Under the pieces are notes generated by a model. That model did no database searches and was not told the DNA's origin. It was given only the letters and a program-made list of their open reading frames with translations. 64,000 nucleotides of DNA from Oscillospiraceae bacterium. Its GTDB lineage: Bacteria; Bacillota; Clostridia; Oscillospirales; Acutalibacteraceae. The position numbers were made by a program, and so were the translations under genes. Every line of letters starts with the position of its first letter. Within the stretch, counting starts at the first letter, position 1. The stretch covers positions 1 through 64,000 of the forward strand of contig SVNZ01000001.1 in assembly GCA_015066595.1 (NCBI GenBank), written 5' to 3'. Positions 19,112 to 25,455 of the stretch are shown in pieces.

Positions 19112-19182
19112 TTTTGCGACAAGCACAGTTTTTATATCATTTTTTCTTTATTTGTAGAATACTTGTACTCTATGTCGCAAAA
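19112..19182. repeat. Spaced 10-bp inverted repeat in a 322-base intergenic region
   Basis: ttttgcgaca (19112-19121) and tgtcgcaaaa (19173-19182) are exact reverse complements 51 bases apart. The gap from 19010 to 19331 has no gene; besides this repeat it holds the upstream terminator, a LexA-like box and the promoter of the next gene pair. Confidence 0.55.
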
Positions 19183-19203
19183 GTATTAACTATATGTAAA
19201 TAT

Positions 19204-19217
19204 CGAACAAATATTCG
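19204..19217. promoter_or_regulatory. LexA (SOS)-box-like operator
   Basis: CGAACAAATATTCG matches the Gram-positive LexA/DinR consensus CGAAC-n4-GTTCG at nine of ten arm positions. It ends 8 bases before the -35 of the following promoter, where a repressor could block RNA polymerase. Whether LexA binds is untested. Confidence 0.5.
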
Positions 19218-19225
19218 AAAAACTA

Positions 19226-19254
19226 TTGAAAAGGTCGGAAAAATCTGCTAAAAT
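19226..19254 (+). promoter_or_regulatory. Promoter of the sigma-like gene pair
   Basis: TTGAAA (19226-19231), 17-bp spacer, TAAAAT (19249-19254), giving a leader of about 70 bases before the first gene. Confidence 0.65.
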
Positions 19255-19331
19255 GAAATTGAAGTCAAGCCCCAACTTCATCGAATAAGCCCCGATTTAT
19301 TACTCACAAATGCTGGAAAGGACGAAGAATT

Positions 19332-19547
19332 ATGGATTATATAAAATGGTCACAAGAATACATCGACGAGGCTCAAAAGCTTCTCATTGCTATTGAACAC
19401 AAAAAACAGAAACTACACTCAGCAACACTTGATGAGCGTCACACGTTGAATGCTGATATTATCAAGCTACGCAATATTTATTACGAATGTATGCTCACAG
19501 CAAAACACCTGTGCGAGCGTGCCGGGGTGACTCAAAATGCGGCATAA
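19332..19547 (+). CDS. Small helical protein of unknown function (71 aa)
   Basis: The start ATG follows ggaaagga. The product is entirely helical in appearance (MDYIKWSQEYIDEAQKLLIA, with a heptad-like Leu/Ile pattern to about residue 60) and ends CERAGVTQNAA. I do not recognise a named domain. Small proteins of this type are, as I recall, found beside sigma-like regulators in phage or integrative-element modules of Clostridia. Its last 11 bases overlap the next gene, so both are translated together. It may partner or antagonise that regulator; this is inference. Confidence 0.7.
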   Translation: MDYIKWSQEYIDEAQKLLIAIEHKKQKLHSATLDERHTLNADIIKLRNIYYECMLTAKHLCERAGVTQNAA

Positions 19548-19827
19548 TCTCCTTGCTCTTACTGACAAAAATGTTGATTTTATCGCATTCAACTCCTTTT
19601 CGTCCTATGGCTCGAACAAAAGGGACATCGATAAGATGAAGCGTGTTTTGTCTACAGCAATCCGCTGCGAGCTTACTCCACGTCAGCGTGAGTGTGTTGT
19701 GATGTATTATTACGATAACAAAAAGATGCCGGATATTGCATTTGAGCTGTCTTTATCTGTGTCTACTGTTTCACGCCATATAAAAGCTGGTGTCAGAAAG
19801 CTCAAAAATATTGCAAATTACTACTAA
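19537..19827 (+). CDS. Sigma-70 region 4-like DNA-binding protein
   Basis: The 96-residue product has a C-terminal helix-turn-helix of the sigma region 4 or LuxR type: LTPRQRECVVMYYYDNKKMP (residues about 48-67), then IAFELSLSVSTVSRHIKAGV. There is no region 2, so it cannot be a complete sigma factor; it is likely a small regulator, as found in phage and ICE late-gene modules. It overlaps the upstream gene by 11 bases and is controlled by the same promoter with a LexA-like box. Other mobile-element genes (integrase, excisionase, capsid) are absent nearby, so it may be a domesticated remnant. Confidence 0.75.
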   Translation: MRHNLLALTDKNVDFIAFNSFSSYGSNKRDIDKMKRVLSTAIRCELTPRQRECVVMYYYDNKKMPDIAFELSLSVSTVSRHIKAGVRKLKNIANYY

Positions 19828-19857
19828 AAAAGACCTTCTCATTTGAGAAGGTCTTTT
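19828..19857. terminator. Bidirectional terminator after the sigma-like gene
   Basis: agaccttctc (19831-19840) pairs with gagaaggtct (19845-19854) around loop attt, with an A-run on the left and a T-run on the right. It separates convergent genes. Confidence 0.85.
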
Positions 19858-19868
19858 ATATTAAATGC

Positions 19869-20078
19869 TTATATTACAAAGTCTTCAGCATTATATGTTG
19901 GTAACATATTTTGTCTTTTTGGGACACGCATGATAGGGTTATATGAAAACTTTCTGCATTTACCGTTTTTGAGCACCTTGTTTATGGTACAAAACTGGCT
20001 ATTGTTGCGTATATCAGAGTGAACACAGTATTCACAGCTAACAGGTATGTTATTACCAAAAAGATTTACCTTACGCAT
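19869..20078 (-). CDS. Conserved Cys-cluster protein of unknown function
   Basis: The ATG at 20078 is chosen because ggagga lies 5 bases upstream; an earlier in-frame ATG at 20096 lacks a site. The 69-residue product has four cysteines in the order CEYC, QFC, GKC, followed by RKFSYNPIMRVPKR and a C-terminal DFVI. I recognise this as a family widespread in Clostridia with the pattern C-x2-C, C, C-R-x-F-x-Y-D/N-P-x-x-R-x-P, probably a small zinc or Fe-S protein. No function is known to me. It is divergent from pgeF and shares its -35 element. Confidence 0.8.
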   Translation of the reverse strand: MRKVNLFGNNIPVSCEYCVHSDIRNNSQFCTINKVLKNGKCRKFSYNPIMRVPKRQNMLPTYNAEDFVI

Positions 20079-20109
20079 AATTCCTCCAAAAATCATATAG
20101 ACTGACTAT

Positions 20110-20161
20110 AGTATATCATGATTACTTTTCACTTGCAAGTGTAAGATAAGTATAGTATAAT
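20110..20161. promoter_or_regulatory. Divergent promoters sharing one palindromic -35 (TTGCAA)
   Basis: The palindrome cacttgcaagtg (20130-20141) contains TTGCAA (20133-20138), which reads identically on both strands. Rightward: 17-bp spacer, then TATAAT (20156-20161) for pgeF. Leftward: 17-bp spacer, then TATACT (20115-20110) for the Cys-cluster gene. Both promoters therefore use the same -35. Confidence 0.7.
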
Positions 20162-20184
20162 ACTTGTGCTTTTGAGGTGATTTT

Positions 20185-21009
20185 ATGAACATAAATTCAA
20201 AGACAATGAAACTTAATAAAAAAGACGGAGTGCATTTCTTAACATACAACAAATTATCTGAAATTGATTTTATCAATCATGCGTTTTCAACACGTCTGGG
20301 TGGTGTATCAAAAGGTATATTCGAGAGTATGAATATGAGCTTTGAGCACGATAGTTTTGATGATGTAACCGAAAACTACAAGCGTTTTTGCAATGCAGCG
20401 GGCTTTTCATTTGATACCCTTGTTGCGTCATCTCAGGATCACCATACTTATGTGCGTGTATGCACAAAATCTGAGTGCGGAATCGGCATCACAAAGAAAA
20501 AGGACATAGAAAGCGTCGACGCTCTTGTTACAAACGAAAAGGGCGTAACGCTTGTTACTTACTACGCTGATTGCACACCATTATTTTTTGTTGATACAAA
20601 GAAAAAAGCTATCGGTTTAGCTCATGCTGGCTGGCGTGGCACAGTGGGCAAGATAGGCGCACAAGTAATTAGCACAATGCGTGAAAATTACGGTACTAAC
20701 CCTTCTGACTTAGTTTGTGCTATCGGACCTGCCATTTCGCTGTGTTGCTACGAAGTTGACAAAGCGTGCGCAGATAACTTCTATGCTTTAGATTTAGATG
20801 ATTCGAAGTTCGTTTTTCCTAAAGACGACGGAAAATATATGATAGATCTTTTAGAAACAAACCGCCAGATATTATTGTCGTGCGGTGTAAAAGAAGAGAA
20901 CATCACCGTATCAGATTTATGTACAAAATGTAACAGCGATCTTTTATGGAGTCATCGTGCAACAAACGGAAAAAGAGGCACTATGTCTGCATTTTTGACA
21001 CTTAAATAA
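20185..21009 (+). CDS. pgeF: Peptidoglycan editing factor / YfiH-family purine nucleoside phosphorylase-laccase fold protein
   Basis: The 274-residue protein belongs to the YfiH/PgeF (Cu-oxidase_4) family: NHAFSTRLGGVSKG near the start, QDHHTYVRV (metal-binding His), YADCTPLFF, AHAGWRGTVG and CTKCNSDLLWSHRATNG-type C-terminal motifs. Members have been reported to prevent misincorporation of serine for alanine in peptidoglycan precursors (E. coli PgeF) or to act as purine nucleoside enzymes; which holds here is unknown. A gaggtg ribosome-binding site precedes the ATG. It is transcribed alone from a strong promoter and ends at a terminator shared with tlpA. Confidence 0.88.
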   Translation: MNINSKTMKLNKKDGVHFLTYNKLSEIDFINHAFSTRLGGVSKGIFESMNMSFEHDSFDDVTENYKRFCNAAGFSFDTLVASSQDHHTYVRVCTKSECGIGITKKKDIESVDALVTNEKGVTLVTYYADCTPLFFVDTKKKAIGLAHAGWRGTVGKIGAQVISTMRENYGTNPSDLVCAIGPAISLCCYEVDKACADNFYALDLDDSKFVFPKDDGKYMIDLLETNRQILLSCGVKEENITVSDLCTKCNSDLLWSHRATNGKRGTMSAFLTLK

Positions 21010-21012
21010 ACA

Positions 21013-21040
21013 AAAAGCACTGCGTTTTTGCAGTGCTTTT
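21013..21040. terminator. Bidirectional terminator between pgeF and the TlpA-like gene
   Basis: aaaagcactgc (21013-21023) and gcagtgctttt (21030-21040), 11-bp perfect stem, loop gttttt, T-rich on the right and A-rich on the left. Confidence 0.85.
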
Positions 21041-21042
21041 CT

Positions 21043-21609
21043 TTATTTTAACATACTTATTCCTTCGTCCAGCTGCTCTTTGCTGAGAGCACCGACTGCA
21101 TAGGTGACAAGATCCCCGTTTTTATCTATAAAGATAGTCATCGGTAGAGATGATGCACCGTAAACAGTTGCGGCTTCACCCGTTGTATCATAAAAAACAG
21201 GGAACGTGTACCCCTCGCTTTTTATAAAGCTTTTAGCATCGTCGATGTTATCTCCTGCAGTCATATTGACCATAAGAAACTGTACATCTTTGTTTTCTTT
21301 GAACGCTTGTTCAAAATGAGGCATTTCACTTTTGCACGGAGGACACCAGCTTGCCCACATATTAAGCACTATTGGCTTACCAAAAAAGCTTGACAGCTTA
21401 ACTTCATTGTTATCTTCATCAAGAACAGTAAAATCAGGAGCTGAGAAGTCCTGTGTTTCATTTTCTTGCGACGTTTGAGCTTGTGTGCTTGTTTGAGCCA
21501 TATTATCAGGAGTGTATTCTTTGCTCAGCGAATTGTACAGTACATATACCATCACAAAAACCACAACCACAATACAAATGCTCAGTATCAGTTTCAGATG
21601 TTTTTTCAT
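21043..21609 (-). CDS. TlpA/ResA-like membrane-anchored thiol-disulfide oxidoreductase
   Basis: The 188-residue protein has an N-terminal membrane anchor (residues 7-27), a Thr/Gln/Ser-rich linker, then a thioredoxin-fold domain with the active site WASWCPPCKSEMP (CxxC at about residues 90-93) and the cis-Pro region SSLPMTIFID. It would reduce disulfides on the outer face of the membrane. ccdA lies 11 bases upstream in the same operon and would deliver electrons to it. No cytochrome c genes are seen; in sporulating Firmicutes a similar pair (StoA/CcdA) works in spore-cortex formation, which is a plausible role here. An aaggtgg ribosome-binding site is present. Confidence 0.9.
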   Translation of the reverse strand: MKKHLKLILSICIVVVVFVMVYVLYNSLSKEYTPDNMAQTSTQAQTSQENETQDFSAPDFTVLDEDNNEVKLSSFFGKPIVLNMWASWCPPCKSEMPHFEQAFKENKDVQFLMVNMTAGDNIDDAKSFIKSEGYTFPVFYDTTGEAATVYGASSLPMTIFIDKNGDLVTYAVGALSKEQLDEGISMLK

Positions 21610-21620
21610 TTTGCACCACC

Positions 21621-22283
21621 TTATGCTAAGAATGCAATAAATTTATTTAGCAATCCGCTCATCATCAGCACACCTATAATTATCAGCACACTGCCACAAA
21701 TTATGTTGATTACTCTGTAGTTTTTCTTGATAAAATCAAATGTTGATTTTAACTTTTCGATTAGCACAGCACTGACTACAAATGGAACGCCCAGTCCCAA
21801 CGAGTATAGCAGTAGCATTATAACGCCTGTGAGCACTTGTCCTTGCTGTGAAGCAAGCATCAGCGCCGAGCCTAAAAAAGCCCCAACGCACGGTGTCCAA
21901 CCAACAGAAAAAACCACACCGAATATGAATGCTGAGAAAAACCCCATATCTTTATTGCTCACAGAAGTTTTCATGCCTTTAAAAATATTAAGTTTAAAAA
22001 CGCCTAAGAAATTGAGTCCGAAGAACACCACAACCATACCGGTGACGATATTGACAGCCACCTGATATTTTGACAAAAAACCTCCCACAGTAGAAGCTAG
22101 AGCTCCCATTAAAACGAATAGAGTTGTAAATCCCAAGACAAACCCCAGTGCGTTTTTCATCGTTTTTATTGTACTGCTGTTATTGCCACTAGCAAAGTAC
22201 GATATATACACAGGAAGCATCGGCAGCAAACATGGTGAAATAAAGGTGATGATACCTTCCAGAAAAGCTATAAAATATTGCAC
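21621..22283 (-). CDS. ccdA: CcdA-type transmembrane thiol-electron transporter
   Basis: The 220-residue protein has six predicted membrane segments and the paired CcdA motifs ISPCLLPMLP (N-terminal Cys) and WTPCVGAFLG (second Cys). It moves electrons from cytosolic thioredoxin to extracellular thiol oxidoreductases, here the TlpA-like protein encoded 11 bases downstream. It starts at a GTG with an aggaga ribosome-binding site. Length is typical for the short CcdA form (about 220-235). rluA-family gene lies 18 bases upstream, so the three may form one leftward operon. Confidence 0.92.
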   Translation of the reverse strand: MQYFIAFLEGIITFISPCLLPMLPVYISYFASGNNSSTIKTMKNALGFVLGFTTLFVLMGALASTVGGFLSKYQVAVNIVTGMVVVFFGLNFLGVFKLNIFKGMKTSVSNKDMGFFSAFIFGVVFSVGWTPCVGAFLGSALMLASQQGQVLTGVIMLLLYSLGLGVPFVVSAVLIEKLKSTFDFIKKNYRVINIICGSVLIIIGVLMMSGLLNKFIAFLA

Positions 22284-22301
22284 AAAAATCTCCTTTTTAT
22301 A

Positions 22302-23267
22302 TTAAAGTTTAATTTTTTTATTCATTACAAACCAAACATCGTCCAAAGTGAACACTTTACCGTTTAAATACTCAAGTTCATCAGCGCCAGTTTTAAAATC
22401 AAATATTAACTTATAAGAGCATAGTAGCTGACTGCTTTGATGAAATCTACGGTTGAGAGCTTTATCACCGTATTTTTCGTCCCCTAGTAGCGGATGACCA
22501 ATATATGCCATATGCGCTCTTATCTGGTGAGTCCTGCCCGTGAGCAGTTCAACCTCGCACAGCGAAAGATCGCGCTCTTTGTCGTAGCTTATCACGTTGT
22601 ATTTAGTGATGATTTCTTTGCTGTTTTTTGTTTCGTTTTTACTCACTTTAACAGTGTTGGATTTTTCATTTTTAGTCAGATAATCTTTGAGTGTATCTTT
22701 TTGTTTTTTTAGCTTACCTTTTACAACACATAGATAAAATTTCCTGATTTCTCTGGTTCTGACCTTTTCATTTAAAACACGTAGCGCCATAGCGTTTTTA
22801 GCGCCGATGATGATACCGCCCGTATTGCGGTCGATTCTATTAACCAGTGCAGGAGAAAAAGCTTTGTCAGCTTCAGGGTCGTATTCTTTCTTTTCAAAAA
22901 GATATCTCTGCACTCTGTTTACAATGCAGTCTGTATCATAGTTTTTATCCTGATGCACTATAACACCCGGCTTTTTATCTATGAGCAAAAGGTTGTTATC
23001 TTCATATACTAAGAGAAGCTTTTTCGAGGCTTTCATAAACTCATATTCTTTTTTAGTTTCTTCAAAGAACTCATCTTTGATGTATAGCGTCAGCACGTCG
23101 CCTTCGTTTACAAAAACCTCAGGAGTGGTTTTCTTTCCATTTAGTTTTATGTACTTTGTTCTCAAGTATTTGTGCATCAGCGATTTTGGCATAGTCTTAA
23201 ATCTCTTTAGCAGAAATTTATCCAAACGCTGACCCGAATCATTTTTATTGATAGTAATTGTGCGCAT
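22302..23267 (-). CDS. RluA-family 23S rRNA pseudouridine synthase
   Basis: The ATG at 23267 is preferred over an upstream in-frame ATG because agcggtgat lies just before it. The 321-residue product has an S4 RNA-binding domain (residues 8-65, RLDKFLLKRF and KYIKLNGKK) and a pseudouridine synthase domain with the catalytic motif NRIDRNTGGIIIGAKN (Asp at about 140), then ELLTGRTHQIRAHMAYIGHPLLGD split around residue 235. It resembles RluC/RluD proteins that isomerise uridines in 23S rRNA, but the exact site cannot be given. It starts a leftward operon with ccdA and the TlpA-like gene. Confidence 0.9.
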   Translation of the reverse strand: MRTITINKNDSGQRLDKFLLKRFKTMPKSLMHKYLRTKYIKLNGKKTTPEVFVNEGDVLTLYIKDEFFEETKKEYEFMKASKKLLLVYEDNNLLLIDKKPGVIVHQDKNYDTDCIVNRVQRYLFEKKEYDPEADKAFSPALVNRIDRNTGGIIIGAKNAMALRVLNEKVRTREIRKFYLCVVKGKLKKQKDTLKDYLTKNEKSNTVKVSKNETKNSKEIITKYNVISYDKERDLSLCEVELLTGRTHQIRAHMAYIGHPLLGDEKYGDKALNRRFHQSSQLLCSYKLIFDFKTGADELEYLNGKVFTLDDVWFVMNKKIKL

Positions 23268-23366
23268 ATAATCACCGCTTAGATTATAACACATATTTCA
23301 AAATTTACAACAAACTTTGTGTAACACTAATTGTTTTTGCGAGTAGTATAATAGCGGGTGATGATT

Positions 23367-23507
23367 ATGAGATGCTGTCGTGAAAAAATCAGTTGCGCTG
23401 TAGCATTTGGTGCAGGCATGATTCTGTCAGTCATACTACCCTCAAAGTGTGTGCTGTTTGTAGCGGCTGTCACAATCATCGTAGTATGCTATAGTTGTAG
23501 GAGGTAG
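23367..23507 (+). CDS. Small Cys-rich single-pass membrane protein (46 aa)
   Basis: The ATG at 23367 has gggtgatg upstream; an in-frame ATG at 23361 overlaps that site. The product begins MRCCREKISCAVAFGAG, has a hydrophobic stretch (residues 12-41) interrupted by LPSKC, and ends CYSCRR. Its stop lies 2 bases before the next tiny gene, whose ribosome-binding site ggaggt overlaps its last codons, so they are coupled. A TATAAT (23347-23352) is just upstream. Similar small membrane proteins with a central P-S/A motif occur in Clostridia; no function is known to me. Confidence 0.65.
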   Translation: MRCCREKISCAVAFGAGMILSVILPSKCVLFVAAVTIIVVCYSCRR

Positions 23508-23509
23508 CT

Positions 23510-23599
23510 ATGAAAGTTGTACTTATCGAAAAACCACGCTTTTTATCATTTATACTTAGAAAAATCTACGGTATAAAAAAACTCCCAAACGTTCAGTAA
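23510..23599 (+). CDS. spoVM: SpoVM-like amphipathic spore-coat anchoring peptide (29 aa)
   Basis: The start has a perfect ggaggt site 5 bases upstream and the product begins MKVVLIEKPRFLSFILRKIY. It aligns with B. subtilis SpoVM (26 aa, MKFYTIKLPKFLGGIVRAML) at Met-Lys, Ile6, Pro9, Phe11-Leu12, Ile15, Arg17, Gly21 and the basic tail. Family knowledge: SpoVM is an amphipathic helix that recognises forespore membrane curvature and recruits SpoIVA to start coat assembly. Such tiny genes are usually missed by gene callers. It is followed by two terminators and a LysM gene on the other strand. Sporulation is known in R. bromii. Confidence 0.72.
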   Translation: MKVVLIEKPRFLSFILRKIYGIKKLPNVQ

Positions 23600-23606
23600 A
23601 GAAAAA

Positions 23607-23635
23607 GCGACCGTTTTATTGACGGTCGTTTTTTT
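23607..23635 (+). terminator. Intrinsic terminator after spoVM
   Basis: cgaccgt (23608-23614) pairs with acggtcg (23622-23628) around tttattg, followed by seven T residues. Confidence 0.85.
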
Positions 23636-23641
23636 ATGTAA

Positions 23642-23671
23642 CCGCTTTGTTTTACCAAAGCGGCTTTTTTT
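23642..23671 (+). terminator. Second tandem terminator after spoVM
   Basis: ccgctttg (23642-23649) pairs with caaagcgg (23656-23663) around ttttac, followed by a T-run that abuts the stop codon of the opposing LysM gene. Two tandem terminators insulate the tiny genes from the convergent gene. Confidence 0.8.
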
Positions 23672-23981
23672 ATACATATAGTACTAGTCTTTGTCCCGGA
23701 TATATTGTGTTTGGATCTTCCAATGCATTTATAGCTACTAAGGTTTTTATATCTATACCGTATCTGTTAGCGATGCTGTATAGTGTATCGCCGGGTCTGA
23801 CGAAATAGTACATTGGTGGGGTAACGTCTTTTACCGGAATACGAAGAACCTGACCGGGATAAATAGTATAAGGGTAAACGATACCGTTGTATCTCGCTAT
23901 ATCAATAGGAGTTGTACCGTAAAGCTGTGCAATAGCAAACAGTGTGTTGCCTGGTCTGACAGTGTAGGTTATAGGTTCCAT
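23670..23981 (-). CDS. Double LysM protein without signal peptide
   Basis: The ATG at 23981 has a strong aaaggagg site 7 bases upstream. The 103-residue protein consists almost only of two LysM domains (residues about 4-50: YTVRPGNTLFAIAQLYGTTP; and 58-102: YFVRPGDTLYSIANRYGIDI), each ending in TIYPGQ. LysM binds N-acetylglucosamine chains such as peptidoglycan. It has no signal peptide, so it is either exported by another route or acts in the mother cell, as spore-coat LysM proteins such as SafA do; its place opposite the SpoVM-like gene makes that attractive but unproven. Confidence 0.88.
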   Translation of the reverse strand: MEPITYTVRPGNTLFAIAQLYGTTPIDIARYNGIVYPYTIYPGQVLRIPVKDVTPPMYYFVRPGDTLYSIANRYGIDIKTLVAINALEDPNTIYPGQRLVLYV

Positions 23982-24082
23982 GAAAATCCTCCTTTCCACA
24001 TACTACATACTATGCAGAAAAGAAGTTTTTGAAATGAATATTTTTCCTGTTTTTGCTAACCCTATTTTTGGGAGGAATATTT

Positions 24083-25339
24083 ATGAATTCAAAGATAAAG
24101 AAAATACTTGCACGTGAGATAATAGATTCGCGTGGTAACCCAACAGTAGAAGCACAGGTGGTTTTGGAGTGTGGAGTAACCGCTTTAGCGTCTGTCCCGT
24201 CAGGAGCATCTACAGGTGAGTTTGAAGCAGTAGAGCTCAGAGATAACGAGAACCGATATATGGGAAAAGGCGTCACAAAAGCTGTAAAAAACATCGAAGA
24301 TATTATTTCACCGGCACTTGCTGGAACTTCAGTTTTGTTTCAGATGAGCATCGATAAAAAGATGATAGAACTCGATGCAACAAAGAACAAGTCGAATTTA
24401 GGAGCGAACGCTACACTAGCTGTATCTTTAGCCTGTGCAAAAACAGCCGCAAAGCTTCTTAATCTTCCGCTTTATCGTTATATAGGCGGAGTGAGTGCCC
24501 ACACTCTGCCGGTACCGATGATGAATATTTTAAACGGTGGTGCACACGCAAGCAACAATATAGACATTCAGGAATTTATGATTATGCCTGTGTCAGCAAA
24601 GAGCTTTTCTGAGGGTCTGCGATATTGTTGCGAGATATACCACACACTAGGAAGTATTTTAAAAAGCGAAGGCAAATCATCAGGCGTTGGTGACGAGGGT
24701 GGTTTTGCACCCGATTTAGACAGCGACGAGCAAGCTATAGAGTATATCATAAAAGCTATTGAACAAGCAGGCTATTCTACTGATGATATTAAGCTTTCAC
24801 TTGATGTAGCAGCCTCCGAGTGGTACGAGGACGGATTTTATCGGATGCCAAAAAGAAATGTCAGGATGAACACAGACGATATGATTTCGTATATCGAGAA
24901 TTTGTGTGTAAACTATCCGATTATCTCAGTTGAAGATGCGTTGTCAGAACATGATTTCAAAGGCTTTTCAAAGCTCACCGAAAGACTCGGTTCACGTATT
25001 CAGCTTGTGGGCGACGACCTCTTTGTTACTAATACCGAACGCCTGCGTAAAGGAATTGAGCTTTGTGCTGCAAATTCGATTTTAGTAAAAGTCAATCAGA
25101 TTGGTACATTGACCGAAGCGATTGATGCAGTGCAGTGCGCACATAGAGCAGGCTACACAGCTGTGATCTCACACCGTAGCGGTGAAACAGAAGATACAAC
25201 TATCGCTGATCTTGCAGTAGCGCTCAACGCTGGCCAGATAAAAACAGGAGCTCCGTGTAGAACGGATCGTGTTGCAAAGTACAACCGCTTGCTTCGCATT
25301 GAAGAAGAGCTGAATATTGTCTCTGACTATGGTTTATAA
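24083..25339 (+). CDS. eno: Enolase
   Basis: The ATG at 24083 follows gggagga at 5 bases; an upstream ATG at 24053 lacks a site. The 418-residue product carries the enolase signatures: [15 protein letters not shown] at the N-terminus, [10 protein letters not shown], the metal ligands in SVEDALSE and GDDLFVTN, the catalytic lysine in [12 protein letters not shown] and [18 protein letters not shown]. It converts 2-phosphoglycerate to phosphoenolpyruvate in glycolysis. It is about 10-15 residues shorter than usual, chiefly at the C-terminus. It is monocistronic, ending at a terminator, with the starch-pullulanase genes next. Confidence 0.96.
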   Translation: MNSKIKKILAREIIDSRGNPTVEAQVVLECGVTALASVPSGASTGEFEAVELRDNENRYMGKGVTKAVKNIEDIISPALAGTSVLFQMSIDKKMIELDATKNKSNLGANATLAVSLACAKTAAKLLNLPLYRYIGGVSAHTLPVPMMNILNGGAHASNNIDIQEFMIMPVSAKSFSEGLRYCCEIYHTLGSILKSEGKSSGVGDEGGFAPDLDSDEQAIEYIIKAIEQAGYSTDDIKLSLDVAASEWYEDGFYRMPKRNVRMNTDDMISYIENLCVNYPIISVEDALSEHDFKGFSKLTERLGSRIQLVGDDLFVTNTERLRKGIELCAANSILVKVNQIGTLTEAIDAVQCAHRAGYTAVISHRSGETEDTTIADLAVALNAGQIKTGAPCRTDRVAKYNRLLRIEEELNIVSDYGL

Positions 25340-25351
25340 ATAAAATGTAAA

Positions 25352-25385
25352 ATTAACCGCTATTACAGCGGTTAATTTCTTTTTT
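25352..25385 (+). terminator. Intrinsic terminator after eno
   Basis: attaaccgct (25352-25361) pairs with agcggttaat (25367-25376) around attac, followed by ttctttttt. Confidence 0.85.
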
Positions 25386-25455
25386 AGAATTAAATATTTG
25401 TGTAGGAATGATACAATTAAACTGTATATTAATGTGCAAATTGGAGGTCACGATA

